From the NCBI GenBank assembly GCA_016287755.1, contig JAEEWT010000011.1, positions 62,001 through 126,000 of the forward strand: DNA of 64,000 nucleotides. Direction: 5' to 3'. The notes beneath the pieces are model-generated. The model did no database searches, had not been told where the DNA came from, and saw nothing but the letters and a program-made list of their open reading frames with translations. Below are positions 7,896 to 17,977 of this stretch, piece after piece (within the stretch, counting starts at the first letter, position 1; every line of letters begins with the position of its first letter). The position numbers and the translations under genes are program-made. The DNA comes from Prevotella sp. GTDB taxonomy: Bacteria; Bacteroidota; Bacteroidia; Bacteroidales; Bacteroidaceae.

Positions 7896-10800
7896 ATGAA
7901 AAAGAAAATTTTTAGTACTTTGCTCTTAGTGGCCTTCGCACTGGCTTCTACGAGCATGTTCGTTTCTTGTAAGGACTATGACGACGACATTAACAAGAAT
8001 GCCGCCGACATTTCAGCCCTGAGAGCCGAACTCGAACAAAAATTAGCTGACTGCAAGGCTCGTTGCGACGCTGAGCACTCTAAGTTCTTGACAGAACACC
8101 AGAGCTTGGCAGGCTACGCAAAGCTGTCTGACATTCCTTCTTTGGAAGGTTATGCTACATTGGCAGCTCTTCAGGCAGAGCTTGCAAACTATGTAAAGGC
8201 TTCTGAGATCCAGGATGCTCTTGATTACATCAAGGCTCTTCAGGAGAAGGGTATCACTGCTGATGGTCTTGCTGAACTGGGCGTAAAGGTTGCCGCTATT
8301 GACGAGGCTCTTCTGAAGCTCCTCGGTGTAGATAGCATTGATAAGGCTGCTGCTGCTGCTGAGAACTTGAAGGCTCAGATCGATGCTTTGAATCTTTACG
8401 GCGAAGCTCTTAAGAAGGAGAACATTGATCCTGACAAGCTCGTTGAGCTGCTGAATAAGATCAAGGATATTAAGACTGACGTTGAGAAGTCTCCTGCAGA
8501 CAACTTGACAGCTGATGAGGTTAAGACCTTGAAGGATCTGATCGCAAAGGCAGACGAGTTGATTAACCAGCAGGCTGGTCCTGATATCAACATCATTCAG
8601 TTCATGATCGACAAGACTTTGGCTTCTCTCGTGCTGATGCCGAGCGACTATGTTGCTGGTCTTGCTACTATCGAGGTTCCCGCACTGTACTATCAGCCGG
8701 TAATCTATGCTAAGGGTGAAGGTAAGGATGAGGCTTACTACTATATCGACAAGAATGGCAAGAAGTTGGATGGCCTTGACTGGCGTTTCGACGATGGCGC
8801 AAATGCTCCTTCTGCAACTGTTCCTACATGGGATGAGGGCTTCGGCTATAGCAATGAGTTTAGCGGTTACGACTATAGAGGTGAGGGTTACAACCCTGTT
8901 GGTCCTGATGGTGAAGGCACTATGCTGCCCATCTTCCGTTCTGTTGTTGAGAAGTATAAGGCTTTGAAGACCGCTCAGTTGGTTCCCGCTGCTATTGCTA
9001 AGTATCACGTGAACCCGACAACTGTTAAGCTTGATGATTATAAGCTGAGCTTCTGGACAAACACTGCTGTTGTTACCGACGAGATCGAGTCTCGTAATTC
9101 AGGCTATCTGAATAGCATGGCTAACAACTTTGCTGCTCCTGTTAAGGAGAATGGTGCTGACTATGCTGTTTCTGGTGGTATTCTTGAGGTTCCCTTCAAG
9201 ATTAACAACTGGGAGAACTATGTAGAGGATCTGGTTTACTACTTCGACGGTGTTGCAATCAACCAGAAGACAAAGTCTAAGGCTGGTATCGTTCGCGACT
9301 CTGTGAACTTCATCGCTCTTCAGATGACTAAGGGTGACACTGCTACTATCACTTCTGACTATGCAGCTGTTGTTCCCGCTCTGATCCACATCAACGCTAT
9401 CGCTGATAATGGTCCTGAGAATCCTGTTCTCAACTGCCAGATGGAGAAGACTTATGAGGGTCTGTGGTACACCAAGCAGACTGAAGATGCTGGTCATATG
9501 TTCAAGTATGCTGCTCAGGCTATTGACAAGGACTTCACACACTCTATTCCTTACAACAAGACTTTGGATATCCTCCCGTTCGTAGAGACTCACTTTACTT
9601 ACATTGGAATTCAGTCTGCATGGGCAAGCTACGACCAGAGAATGGATGCTGAGACCTTCAAGAAACTGGGTCTGAAGTATGTCTTCTCAGTTGTTGACTA
9701 CGAGGATGGTAACCACGCTACTGGTGAGTCTCGTCACATCACAATCGATGCTAAGGAGAATGCTGGTGCTGACTTCGGTTATGATGAGGTTATCCTGACT
9801 CCGCGTTCAGTGAAGTATGACAAGGAAGGTAAGAGCTATTCTACAATCCTGGATAAGGTTGCTACACGTGAGGCTATCGACCGTGAGCCGCTGATCAAGG
9901 TTGAGATCGTTGATCCTAACAATAATGTACTCGAGGTTGGTTACATCAAGCTGTTGATCACCGACAACTACATGGTTGAGCCGGTTGAGCTTACAGTTGA
10001 CGATGACTATTGGATGAACTGTACTGATAAGGGTGGTTTGAAGTGGTCACAGATTGAGGAGTCTGTACTCTCTCAGCTCGGTGAGAACGGATACACCAAG
10101 AAGCAGTTCGAGGATGAATATGAGATCGATCTGAAGGATGCTCAGTATGCACAGCGCTTCATCAATGTTGGTGGACAGTGGAAGGTTGATCCGAGTCCTC
10201 TGGGTGATGTTGAGTACACTAAGATTACTATCAACGACCCGAAGGATAAGCAGACTAACGTGATTCTGTGGGCTATCGGTGACAACTATGCTGAGATTGC
10301 AAAGGCTATCACTGGTACAGGTACTGCTGATGCTGCACGTGCTGCTTTGTTGGCAAGCAAGGGTGATGGTACTGATCCTCACAAGCTTACTACAACTGTT
10401 CGCTTCGTTAAGAAGGGCATCGACGAGAAGTATAAGGATATGTCTGCTATCTATGTAACAATCAATATCCCTGCTCCTCAGGTACACTTCGCTTATGGTA
10501 CAGTTGAGAAGAAAGACCTCTCTCACTGGTATCGTCTGAATAGCTACAAGAACGGTTCTGAGAAGGAAGGAACAGCTATCGACATCCTCGAGAACGTTCC
10601 TACACCTGCTGAGAACGGTCAGAAGAACCTCGGTGTTGGTTGTCCGAACTCTATCGAGTTTGAGCGTCCTCTCTACGAGAACTTCTTGAATGGTATCGTT
10701 TCAGTTAACATGAACGGTAAGGAGAAGAACTTCAGCAAGTACGATTATACTAACAACAAGAACATCAGCTTCGAGTTCACACTTCCTGTTGAAGGTGTAA

Positions 10801-11795
10801 ATGCTGAATTCTCACACGTTAACGGTACATGGGAAGTTTATGGATACTCTGGCGCTAAGTACACTCTCCACCTGAGTGCAGACAAGAAGCAGATTCTTGA
10901 CCAGCACGGTGCAGGCGATGTAATCGCTGAGATCGTTGACAAGGACGGTCAGCCCTACATCCGCATGGTTGACAATGACTGCGCTAACGACATTCTGAAC
11001 CACTCTGGTCGCTACGATGACTTCGGTAACGACAAGGCTAAGGAAGGATCAAGCACACCGTTCTATCTTGAGAATGGTAGCAATAAGGAGAGCTTCACCG
11101 CTTACCTGTTGATCAAGACTAACGATGAGTGCTACGAGCTCCTGCTCGACAACCGTTACTTCAACGCTAAGTTCCTCCGTCCGATCAATGTTTGGGGTAA
11201 GTCTTATAACTGGAACGATGCATTCAATGCTGTTCAGGTTCTGAACCCGACCGAGCTGTTGGTAGCTAAGGATTGGCGTGACTATGACATCAAGCTTGAT
11301 GTTGACTGGAATGATGGTAACAACACCGCTTATACCTTCAAGGAAGGTGAGATTGGTTGGGATTACTACAACATCTATGAGGTTAGCGTTAAGTACGATG
11401 AGATCTTCACCGATCACGCTAAGGAACTGCAGGATCGTAAGGATATCGAGGCTGCTCTTGCAAACAAGGAGACTATTCCTTCAATCATCAAGAACTTCAC
11501 TCTGAACAGAGTAAGTGAGATTCCTGCTCTGAAGGATCCGTATCTGAAGATTAAGGCAGTTGATAATAGCTTGAAGACCTACAATAGTGCTGGTAAGCTC
11601 ATCGGTACTAAGGCTCCTCAGACTGTTCTCGAGTACACCAACAATGGTGGTAACGTTCAGGACTTCCACCTCTTCGTTCCTATCTCAGTTTACTACGGAT
11701 GGGGTCACAAGGCTGGTAACACCTTCAAGGTATGGGCTACCATCAATGTGAAGAAGACCACAGGTACAGATAGCCAGGAGGCTAAGAAGAACTAA
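7896..11795 (+). CDS. Very large surface lipoprotein with coiled-coil N-terminus, probably highly expressed
   Basis: 1299 residues. The signal peptide MKKKIFSTLLLVAFALASTS ends in a lipobox (FVSC, Cys26) followed by KDYDDD, an acidic stretch typical of surface-exported Bacteroidetes lipoproteins. Residues 30-230 are Ala/Leu/Lys/Glu-rich and helical (ISALRAELEQKLADCKARCD), like the N-terminal regions that databases label 'PL29 lyase N-terminal domain'. The remaining 1000 residues are beta-rich with no catalytic motif I recognise. Codon use is very restricted (gct, aag, gag, ctg/ttg, cgt), with few rare codons, which suggests strong expression. It precedes a small lipoprotein and an OmpA protein. 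A structural or S-layer-like role is possible but unproven. Confidence 0.75.
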   Translation: MKKKIFSTLLLVAFALASTSMFVSCKDYDDDINKNAADISALRAELEQKLADCKARCDAEHSKFLTEHQSLAGYAKLSDIPSLEGYATLAALQAELANYVKASEIQDALDYIKALQEKGITADGLAELGVKVAAIDEALLKLLGVDSIDKAAAAAENLKAQIDALNLYGEALKKENIDPDKLVELLNKIKDIKTDVEKSPADNLTADEVKTLKDLIAKADELINQQAGPDINIIQFMIDKTLASLVLMPSDYVAGLATIEVPALYYQPVIYAKGEGKDEAYYYIDKNGKKLDGLDWRFDDGANAPSATVPTWDEGFGYSNEFSGYDYRGEGYNPVGPDGEGTMLPIFRSVVEKYKALKTAQLVPAAIAKYHVNPTTVKLDDYKLSFWTNTAVVTDEIESRNSGYLNSMANNFAAPVKENGADYAVSGGILEVPFKINNWENYVEDLVYYFDGVAINQKTKSKAGIVRDSVNFIALQMTKGDTATITSDYAAVVPALIHINAIADNGPENPVLNCQMEKTYEGLWYTKQTEDAGHMFKYAAQAIDKDFTHSIPYNKTLDILPFVETHFTYIGIQSAWASYDQRMDAETFKKLGLKYVFSVVDYEDGNHATGESRHITIDAKENAGADFGYDEVILTPRSVKYDKEGKSYSTILDKVATREAIDREPLIKVEIVDPNNNVLEVGYIKLLITDNYMVEPVELTVDDDYWMNCTDKGGLKWSQIEESVLSQLGENGYTKKQFEDEYEIDLKDAQYAQRFINVGGQWKVDPSPLGDVEYTKITINDPKDKQTNVILWAIGDNYAEIAKAITGTGTADAARAALLASKGDGTDPHKLTTTVRFVKKGIDEKYKDMSAIYVTINIPAPQVHFAYGTVEKKDLSHWYRLNSYKNGSEKEGTAIDILENVPTPAENGQKNLGVGCPNSIEFERPLYENFLNGIVSVNMNGKEKNFSKYDYTNNKNISFEFTLPVEGVNAEFSHVNGTWEVYGYSGAKYTLHLSADKKQILDQHGAGDVIAEIVDKDGQPYIRMVDNDCANDILNHSGRYDDFGNDKAKEGSSTPFYLENGSNKESFTAYLLIKTNDECYELLLDNRYFNAKFLRPINVWGKSYNWNDAFNAVQVLNPTELLVAKDWRDYDIKLDVDWNDGNNTAYTFKEGEIGWDYYNIYEVSVKYDEIFTDHAKELQDRKDIEAALANKETIPSIIKNFTLNRVSEIPALKDPYLKIKAVDNSLKTYNSAGKLIGTKAPQTVLEYTNNGGNVQDFHLFVPISVYYGWGHKAGNTFKVWATINVKKTTGTDSQEAKKN

Positions 11796-11828
11796 TCATC
11801 GATAGATAACCATCTATTAGATACATTC

Positions 11829-11859
11829 AAAGGGGTGTCAATCGTTGGCACCCCTTTTT
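11829..11859 (+). terminator. Terminator/attenuator between the large lipoprotein and the next gene
   Basis: AAAGGGGTG and CACCCCTTT arms flank a short loop and are followed by a T-run. The next gene starts only 18 bases later with no visible promoter, so read-through past a partial terminator is the likely way it is expressed. Confidence 0.8.
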
Positions 11860-11876
11860 AACAAAAAACTTTTAAA

Positions 11877-12398
11877 ATGAAAAAGAATCTGTTTTTCACC
11901 ATTCTGATGGTTCTGGCACTTTGCATGGTCTGCTCATGCGGCAAGAAGAAGAAAACACTGGACGAGTATCGTGAGGAATATCTTACGAAGCCAGCCATTT
12001 CTCTTACGCAGTCTGACTCTACAGAGGTTAGGGCTTTAGTAGACAATTACCTGCAGCTTTTGCGCGACAATCAGTTCGAGGATGCTGTTGATATGCTCTA
12101 CTATATGAATGGTCCGAAAATCATCCCGATGCCGGACGAGTTGAAGAAGCCTCAGTTGGCTATGATTAAGCGTTTCCGCGGAATCAAGTATGAACTGGAT
12201 CGCATCGTCTATTCTCAGGAGTTAGACAATATAGCTTGCTATGTGGTTACACTCTTCGAGAAAGAGAAGAATGATCCTCGTCCTAACACGGCACAATTCT
12301 TTCTCAAACCAGTCCGTGTGGATGGTCGTTGGTATCTGACCATGGCCGATTCACAGTCGGATAAAACAGGAACTCACGGCACATTAATTAAAAATTAA
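11877..12398 (+). CDS. Small lipoprotein of unknown function
   Basis: 173 residues. The signal peptide with lipobox (MVCSCGKKKK, Cys about 21) marks a lipoprotein. The mature part (VRALVDNYLQLLRDNQFEDA, later FRGIKYELDRIVY and VDGRWYLTM) has the helix-then-sheet pattern and final 'DGRWYL' strand common in NTF2/DUF4878-like folds, but I cannot assign a family. It lies 18 bases past an attenuator and 12 bases before the OmpA gene, so it likely belongs to an envelope operon. Confidence 0.75.
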   Translation: MKKNLFFTILMVLALCMVCSCGKKKKTLDEYREEYLTKPAISLTQSDSTEVRALVDNYLQLLRDNQFEDAVDMLYYMNGPKIIPMPDELKKPQLAMIKRFRGIKYELDRIVYSQELDNIACYVVTLFEKEKNDPRPNTAQFFLKPVRVDGRWYLTMADSQSDKTGTHGTLIKN

Positions 12399-12410
12399 TA
12401 ATCAAAGTCT

Positions 12411-13550
12411 ATGAAATTATTCAGAACACTTTTGGCAGTTGCATTGCTGGCAGCCAGCACAACTGCAATGGCACAGACACGCAAAGTGGTTGATCGTGTT
12501 GACCAGCGTGTAGAGAAGGTTCTTGATCGTCAGGATGTATCCTATCAGTTCAAGAGCCATGCATTCCTGGATCTTCAGGGTGGCGCACAGTATACTCTCG
12601 GTGAAGCTAAGTTTAAGGACCTGATCGCTCCTAACTTCCAGATTGGTTTGGGTTATCAGTTCACTCCGGTATTCGGTGCTCGCATTGCAGCTAATGGACT
12701 GACAAGTAAAGGTGGTTGGAAGTCTTATGTTCTCGATGGTAACAGAAAAGAGAATGTAACTTACGACTTCAAGTACATTGCTCCTGGTATCGACTTCATG
12801 TTCAACCTGAGCAACTTGTTCTGTGGCTGGAACCCCGATCGCGTATTTAATGTTACTGCTTTCTTGGGTGCTGGTGCAAACATTGTTACTGACAATGAGG
12901 ATGCTGAGGATTTGGCTAAGGCTGGTTATAAGATGCAGCACATCTACAGTGCCAACTCTACAAGTATTGTTGGCCGTGGTGGTCTGGAGTTCAACTTCCG
13001 TCTGAGCGATGCAGTGAGCCTGATGTTAGAGGGTAATGCCAATATCATCAACGACCACTACAACAGCAAGCACGCTGACAACCCCGACTGGTACTTCAAT
13101 GCTCTGGCTGGTCTCCGCATCAACCTTGGCAAGAGTCGCAAGACTATCGTTACTGATGTTTATCGTGATGTTGTTCACAATGACACAGTATGGAAGTTCA
13201 TCGAGGAGCCCAAGAAGATTGAGCCGATCCGTCGTGACATCTTCTTCACCATCAACTCTATCGTTGTTGCTGACATCGAGCAGGCTAAGATTAAGGATAT
13301 CGCTGACTACATGAACAAGTATCCGAAGGCTAAGGTAACCGTTAGCGGTTATGCTGACAAGGGTACAGGTAACGCTCAGATCAACGCTCGTCTGGCCGCT
13401 GGTCGTGCTGACGTTGTTGTTCGTGACCTGATTGAGAAGTACGGTATCTCTGCTGATCGTATCACTTACGACAGCTATGGTGACACTGTTCAGCCGTTCG
13501 CCGAGAATGATCTGAACCGTGTATCTATCTGTATTGCTAATCCCGAGTAA
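12411..13550 (+). CDS. OmpA family outer-membrane protein
   Basis: 379 residues. A signal peptide (cleavage after TTAMA) is followed by an N-terminal beta-barrel (residues about 50-240; HAFLDLQGGAQYTLGEAKF, alternating strands such as GLGYQFTPVFGARIAANG) and a C-terminal OmpA-like peptidoglycan-binding domain (about 270-379) with VTVSGYADKGTGNAQINARL, GRADVVVRDLIEKYGI and the late NRVSICI strand. It should anchor the outer membrane to the cell wall. Codon use is as biased as in the large lipoprotein upstream, suggesting high abundance. It closes the three-gene envelope operon and is followed by a strong terminator. Confidence 0.9.
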   Translation: MKLFRTLLAVALLAASTTAMAQTRKVVDRVDQRVEKVLDRQDVSYQFKSHAFLDLQGGAQYTLGEAKFKDLIAPNFQIGLGYQFTPVFGARIAANGLTSKGGWKSYVLDGNRKENVTYDFKYIAPGIDFMFNLSNLFCGWNPDRVFNVTAFLGAGANIVTDNEDAEDLAKAGYKMQHIYSANSTSIVGRGGLEFNFRLSDAVSLMLEGNANIINDHYNSKHADNPDWYFNALAGLRINLGKSRKTIVTDVYRDVVHNDTVWKFIEEPKKIEPIRRDIFFTINSIVVADIEQAKIKDIADYMNKYPKAKVTVSGYADKGTGNAQINARLAAGRADVVVRDLIEKYGISADRITYDSYGDTVQPFAENDLNRVSICIANPE

Positions 13551-13577
13551 TCAGAGGACTAATAAATAAATTATCCA

Positions 13578-13614
13578 AAAAGAAGGGGCATCGCTATTGT
13601 GATGCTCCTTCTTT
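13578..13614 (+). terminator. Terminator after the OmpA gene
   Basis: AGAAGGGGCATCGC pairs with GTGATGCTCCTTCT (minor mismatches) around a TATT loop and ends in TTT. It lies between two converging genes and may work from either side. Confidence 0.85.
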
Positions 13615-13661
13615 CTATATATGATATGCTAGTATTACTAGTTTACTAGTGCTGCTAGTAT

Positions 13662-14324
13662 TTATTCTGTGGAGTCTATGATAACACCATCACGCAGGTG
13701 AATGGTCCTGTCAGTGATGCTTGCGAGTTCTTCATCGTGCGTAACGATTACAAAGGTTTGCCCGAACTTATCTCGCAGATCAAAGAAGAGTTGATGTAGT
13801 TCTGATTTGTTCTTCGAATCCAAACTACCGCTCGGTTCGTCTGCAAGGATAACAGCAGGATTGTTTACTAAAGCTCTGGCCACTGCCACACGCTGCTTTT
13901 CACCACCAGATAACTCATTGGGCTTGTGTGAGGCGCGATCCGTCAGTCCCATGAAGTCCAGCAGTTCCATAGCCCGTTTCTTTGCTTCACTACGACTCTT
14001 CCCTGCAATATAGGCAGGAATCATGATATTCTCCAGTGCCGTGAACTCTGGAAGAAGCTGATGGAACTGGAATACGAAGCCAATATGAGTATTGCGGAAA
14101 TCTGACAACTGTTTTTTACTCATCCTACTGATTTCCATGCCGTCTATACAGATCTCACCGCTATCGGCCTTATCCAGAGTACCGATAATCTGCAACAATG
14201 TTGTTTTTCCTGCACCGCTGGGACCAACGATGCTCACCACCTCTCCTTTGTCGATATGGAGGGTAATGCCTTTGAGCACGTTCAGATTTCCGAAACTCTT
14301 TCTTACATCTTTAATATCAATCAT
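13662..14324 (-). CDS. ABC transporter ATP-binding protein, LolD-like
   Basis: 220 residues with all ABC ATPase motifs: Walker [11 protein letters not shown]-loop [16 protein letters not shown], signature [15 protein letters not shown], Walker [13 protein letters not shown] and the switch His in IVTHDEE. The sequence is of the LolD/MacB branch that powers export of lipoproteins or peptides from the inner membrane. No LolC/E permease is beside it, which is common in Bacteroidetes. It follows the antiporter gene on the same strand after 55 bases. LolD is the most likely role; another MacB-type partner cannot be excluded. Confidence 0.85.
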   Translation of the reverse strand: MIDIKDVRKSFGNLNVLKGITLHIDKGEVVSIVGPSGAGKTTLLQIIGTLDKADSGEICIDGMEISRMSKKQLSDFRNTHIGFVFQFHQLLPEFTALENIMIPAYIAGKSRSEAKKRAMELLDFMGLTDRASHKPNELSGGEKQRVAVARALVNNPAVILADEPSGSLDSKNKSELHQLFFDLRDKFGQTFVIVTHDEELASITDRTIHLRDGVIIDSTE

Positions 14325-14379
14325 TTTTCTCTACGAATTATACGTATTTTCTTTTCCTCTACGAATTAGGCGAATTTGG

Positions 14380-16527
14380 CTAATTACTCTTCATTCTTTT
14401 CTTATTAGCGAACCAGTCGCGAATCTGCGTGTAAGCACTGAGTTGTTCACGTTTCTGCGGAGCAGCAAACGACATGCTATCCAAAGCCTCTCCGTATTGA
14501 TCAGGGAAGATAATCATCAGGTTCTGCTGATGATAGTGTTGTTTCAGTTCCTGAGGCATCTTCTCGAATACCGATTTATATGACACCGTTCCCTTTCGTG
14601 CTGTCAGTACCACCAGCAGGTGGTCATCATTTACCTGTTGCACCAGTTGCGGGAACTCATTCCAGTGCCCCATTTGCTGGTAGTCGGCCCTGATGTCGGG
14701 ATAGATATTCTGGATATACTGACTGATGAGCGATAGGGTGGACTGTTTGCTATGGAACTGAATACGACACTCCAGATTCTCAGCCACACGAGCCAGACGG
14801 TCGATCCAACGATGGAATCCCGGTTCGAACTCTGCTCTGCTCGGCACGGCCACCTGTATTCTCCGAATCGTATTCAGAGGCTGTGCAAGTTTAACGATGA
14901 TGATCTGTCTGTTCAGTTCCGTGAACAAATCCTCGGTAAACATGCCCCAGAAACTATCTGATTCGTTGGTCTGCTCATGCATTCCAAGAATGACCTCACT
15001 TGCATCAAACTCCTTGAAGGCGTGTATGATACCATTGGCAATATTCGTGGCAATACGACTTTGAGTCTGCATCCGTACATCCGCAGCAGCCGCAGCCTTT
15101 GTGGCATGTTCTAGCAGCTCCTTTCCCAGTTTCTGGTTCTTGGAAGTATTCTTATCGTCTAATACAACGTTTAGGCCAATCATCCCGCGGTTCAATCGTT
15201 CGTTTCTCATCAGGATAGCCAGGTTTACCAGCGTATCCATATTTTCGTGGTTCTTCAATGCCAATAAGATCTTCTCGTCATCACCCGTCTTTTCTTCATT
15301 TACAGGTGTGTCTTCCAAAACAATCTGTTGCGAAGCCTTTTCCGTGACAATCGAAGAGATGACACAGGTAAACAGAATCATCATCACCACACCATTCAGC
15401 ATTTCCGCATCCACCATGGCTTGTCCTCCCACCATCAGCTTCATACCCACCATGACGATAGCGATGGAACCAGCGGCATGCGCAGAAGTCAGACCGAACA
15501 TCATGTGTCCGTGCGACAAAGGCAGTCGGAAGCCGATGCTTGCCAGATAACCCGCAATCATTTTACCTACCGTACCTATTACCACTATGCAGCCCACGAT
15601 GTATGCAGTATGCCAACTCTCAAACAGTGCTCTGATATTGATGAGCATGCCCACACCAATCAGGAAATACGGAATGAAGATGGCATTGCCGATGAACTCA
15701 ATCCTTCCCATCAGAGGTGAAACACGAGGTATATAGCGGTTCAGAAGCAATCCTGCAAAGAATGCCCCGAAAACCCCTTCCAGTCCGATGAACGATGTCA
15801 TGGCCGCATTTAGGAACAAAATAGCCAGTACGAAGATGAACTGAGTCACCGCATCCGCATTCCTTCGAAGGAACCAGCGAGTGATTCTGGGGATGACAAA
15901 GGTGCCCGCAGCACAGTAGAGAAACAGCTTGACCAATATCCAAACCACCAGTACCGCCACACTACCCAGTCCTTTACCCTGTTGATACTGTTCAACTACA
16001 CCCACAAACAACGACAGCGATAACAGAGCCAACAGCAAGGCTATCATACTTGCTCCTACGCTCAGACTTACGGCTTTATGGCGTTGTAGGCCATATTTGC
16101 AGACGATAGGGTAGGCAATCAAGGTGTTCGAAGCCATGACGCAGCATAGTAGCAACGTGGTTTCCTTCGAGTAGTTCATCAAATAGATTCCTGCGAAATA
16201 CACCAGAATGAAAGGCATCAGGAAAGTAAGCAGACCGAAGATGATCATTCTCTTCATGTGCTTTTTGATACCTTCCAGATCCATCTCCAATCCTGCCAGG
16301 AACATGATATAGTAAAGTCCAACCTGCCCGAACAGCTCAAAAGAACCGTCGCGTTGGAGAATATTCAAGCCATATTGCCCCACGATGACACCAGCCAGTA
16401 CCATACCGATGATGTGCGGAATACGCAGCTTACTCATAATCATCGGTGCGAACAAGATGATGAGCAGTACGATGAAGAAGATCCATGTACTGTCGGTAAT
16501 GGGGAAGTATGAAGAAAAGTCAATCAT
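14380..16527 (-). CDS. Cation:proton antiporter (CPA2/KefB type) with C-terminal stress-protein-like region
   Basis: Inner-membrane protein of 715 residues. Residues 1-400 hold about 12 hydrophobic segments with CPA2 features: IIGMVLAGVIVGQYGLNIL, GLYYIMFLAGLEMDLEGIK and GAFFAGLLLNRYIP. It should exchange Na+ or K+ for protons. Residues about 420-700 are soluble and resemble the universal stress protein arrangement (ILLALKNHENMDTLVNLAIL; FDASEVILGMHEQTNESDSF), as in other Bacteroidetes antiporters; nucleotide regulation is a guess. A minus-strand -7 box (CAAAATTA, 16536-16543) lies just before the start codon. Confidence 0.88.
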   Translation of the reverse strand: MIDFSSYFPITDSTWIFFIVLLIILFAPMIMSKLRIPHIIGMVLAGVIVGQYGLNILQRDGSFELFGQVGLYYIMFLAGLEMDLEGIKKHMKRMIIFGLLTFLMPFILVYFAGIYLMNYSKETTLLLCCVMASNTLIAYPIVCKYGLQRHKAVSLSVGASMIALLLALLSLSLFVGVVEQYQQGKGLGSVAVLVVWILVKLFLYCAAGTFVIPRITRWFLRRNADAVTQFIFVLAILFLNAAMTSFIGLEGVFGAFFAGLLLNRYIPRVSPLMGRIEFIGNAIFIPYFLIGVGMLINIRALFESWHTAYIVGCIVVIGTVGKMIAGYLASIGFRLPLSHGHMMFGLTSAHAAGSIAIVMVGMKLMVGGQAMVDAEMLNGVVMMILFTCVISSIVTEKASQQIVLEDTPVNEEKTGDDEKILLALKNHENMDTLVNLAILMRNERLNRGMIGLNVVLDDKNTSKNQKLGKELLEHATKAAAAADVRMQTQSRIATNIANGIIHAFKEFDASEVILGMHEQTNESDSFWGMFTEDLFTELNRQIIIVKLAQPLNTIRRIQVAVPSRAEFEPGFHRWIDRLARVAENLECRIQFHSKQSTLSLISQYIQNIYPDIRADYQQMGHWNEFPQLVQQVNDDHLLVVLTARKGTVSYKSVFEKMPQELKQHYHQQNLMIIFPDQYGEALDSMSFAAPQKREQLSAYTQIRDWFANKKRMKSN

Positions 16528-16648
16528 TCTGAGTGCAAAATTACGAATTTTTCCTTCAATTCTGCGTATAATAGTCCGAAAAGTTGTTACTTTGATGGCA
16601 AACCATCGAACTTACAATGCACTCGGCATAAAAAAAGAATGAATTCTT

Positions 16649-16679
16649 TTTGTTCTGCACTCGTTTTTTCGTAACTTTG
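16649..16679 (+). promoter_or_regulatory. Promoter of asd
   Basis: TTTG (16649-16652) and TAACTTTG (16672-16679) are 19 bases apart. The predicted transcript begins about 20 bases before ATG 16707, which rules out the more distal in-frame TTG at 16650. Confidence 0.85.
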
Positions 16680-16706
16680 CAGCCTAAAATCATAAACAAG
16701 TACATA

Positions 16707-17726
16707 ATGAAAGTAGCAATTGTTGGTGCCAGTGGCGCAGTAGGACAAGAGTTCCTACGTATTCTTGATCAGCGTAACTTCCCGATGGACGAGCTGGTGT
16801 TGTTTGGTAGCGAGCGTTCTGCCGGTAGGAAATACACCTTCCGTGGTAAGGAAATCGAGGTGAAGTTGTTACAGCATAATGACGATTTCAAGGACATTGA
16901 TATCGCCTTTACCTCAGCAGGAGCTGGCACATCCAAGGAATTTGCAGAGACCATCACCAAGTATGGCGCTGTGATGATCGACAACTCCAGTGCTTTCCGC
17001 ATGGATGATGATGTGCCTCTGGTTGTACCTGAGTGCAATGCTGCAGATGCTCTGAACCGTCCTCGTGGTATTATTGCCAATCCCAATTGTACAACGATTA
17101 TGATGGTGGTTTGTCTGCAGCCACTGGAGAATCTTTCACATATCAAGCGTATTCATGTGGCTAGCTATCAGAGTGCCAGCGGTGCCGGTGCAGCAGCCAT
17201 GGCAGAGTTGGAACAGCAGTACAGCGAGATCGTTGAGGGCAAGTCTGTTACCGTGAAGAAATTCCCGCACCAGCTGGCCTATAACGTGATTCCTCAGATC
17301 GATGTATTCCAGCCCAATGGCTATACCAAGGAAGAGATGAAGATGTTCAACGAAACTCAGAAGATCATGCATACCGATGCTAAGTGCTCGGCCATGTGTG
17401 TTCGTGTGAGCTCTTTACGTAGTCATAGCGAGAGTGTATGGATTGAAACCGAGCGTCCTATCAGCGTAGAAGAGGCACAGAAGGCCCTGGCTGCCGCTCC
17501 TGGCGTTACGTTGAAAGACGATCCTTCCAACCTTGTTTATCCGATGCCGTTAGATACAGCTGGTTTGGATGATGTCTATGTAGGACGTGTACGTAAGGAT
17601 CTTTCCGATGAGAATGGACTTACCTTCTGGCTTTCAGGCGATCAGATTCGCAAGGGTGCAGCCCTCAATGCCGTACAGATTGGTGAATACCTGTTGCAAG
17701 AGAGAGACCTTCCCTGCTTTGCATAA
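16707..17726 (+). CDS. asd: Aspartate-semialdehyde dehydrogenase
   Basis: Cytosolic enzyme reducing aspartyl phosphate to aspartate semialdehyde with NADPH, the branch point to lysine/diaminopimelate, threonine and methionine. The 339-residue protein begins [20 protein letters not shown] with the NADP-binding loop, has catalytic Cys128 in NPNCTT and the later [13 protein letters not shown] segment. The start is set by the promoter just upstream. A perfect 15-bp terminator follows. Confidence 0.95.
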   Translation: MKVAIVGASGAVGQEFLRILDQRNFPMDELVLFGSERSAGRKYTFRGKEIEVKLLQHNDDFKDIDIAFTSAGAGTSKEFAETITKYGAVMIDNSSAFRMDDDVPLVVPECNAADALNRPRGIIANPNCTTIMMVVCLQPLENLSHIKRIHVASYQSASGAGAAAMAELEQQYSEIVEGKSVTVKKFPHQLAYNVIPQIDVFQPNGYTKEEMKMFNETQKIMHTDAKCSAMCVRVSSLRSHSESVWIETERPISVEEAQKALAAAPGVTLKDDPSNLVYPMPLDTAGLDDVYVGRVRKDLSDENGLTFWLSGDQIRKGAALNAVQIGEYLLQERDLPCFA

Positions 17727-17744
17727 GCATTCTCAATATACAAC

Positions 17745-17791
17745 AATATCGCGTTTGTAACTGATGTACAAACGCGATATTTCTTTTTTTT
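17745..17791 (+). terminator. Strong terminator after asd
   Basis: A perfect 15-bp stem, AATATCGCGTTTGTA (17745-17759) with its complement at 17767-17781, a 7-base loop and a long T-run. It also insulates asd from the opposing tRNA genes. Confidence 0.92.
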
Positions 17792-17792
17792 G

Positions 17793-17866
17793 TGTCGACA
17801 GTTGGATTCGGACCAACGACCCCCACCATGTCAAGGTGATACTCTAACCAGCTGAGCTATGCCGAC
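17793..17866 (-). tRNA. tRNA-Val (anticodon GAC)
   Basis: On the minus strand the acceptor GTCGGCA pairs with TGTCGAC; the anticodon stem TCACC/GGTGG encloses TTGACAT, giving GAC (valine). The discriminator is A and CCA is not encoded. It is the second valine isoacceptor in the window. Confidence 0.93.
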
Positions 17867-17873
17867 TTTTCAA

Positions 17874-17958
17874 TGGTGCGCCTAACAGGACTCGAACCTG
17901 CACGTCGTAAGACACCAGATCCTAAGTCTGGCGCGTCTGCCAATTCCGCCACAGGCGC
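17874..17958 (-). tRNA. tRNA-Leu (anticodon TAG)
   Basis: Class II tRNA on the minus strand: acceptor GCGCCTG, anticodon stem CCAGA/TCTGG around CTTAGGA (TAG, leucine), a long variable arm and the T-arm GGTTCGAGTCC. CCA is encoded (17874-17876). It is 7 bases upstream of tRNA-Val and shares its promoter. Confidence 0.93.
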
Positions 17959-17977
17959 ATTCATGCAAAATGCGCTG

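Noticed and set aside
8043..9008. 321-codon minus-strand frame
   Set aside because: Antisense to the giant lipoprotein, whose restricted codon use removes stops from other frames.
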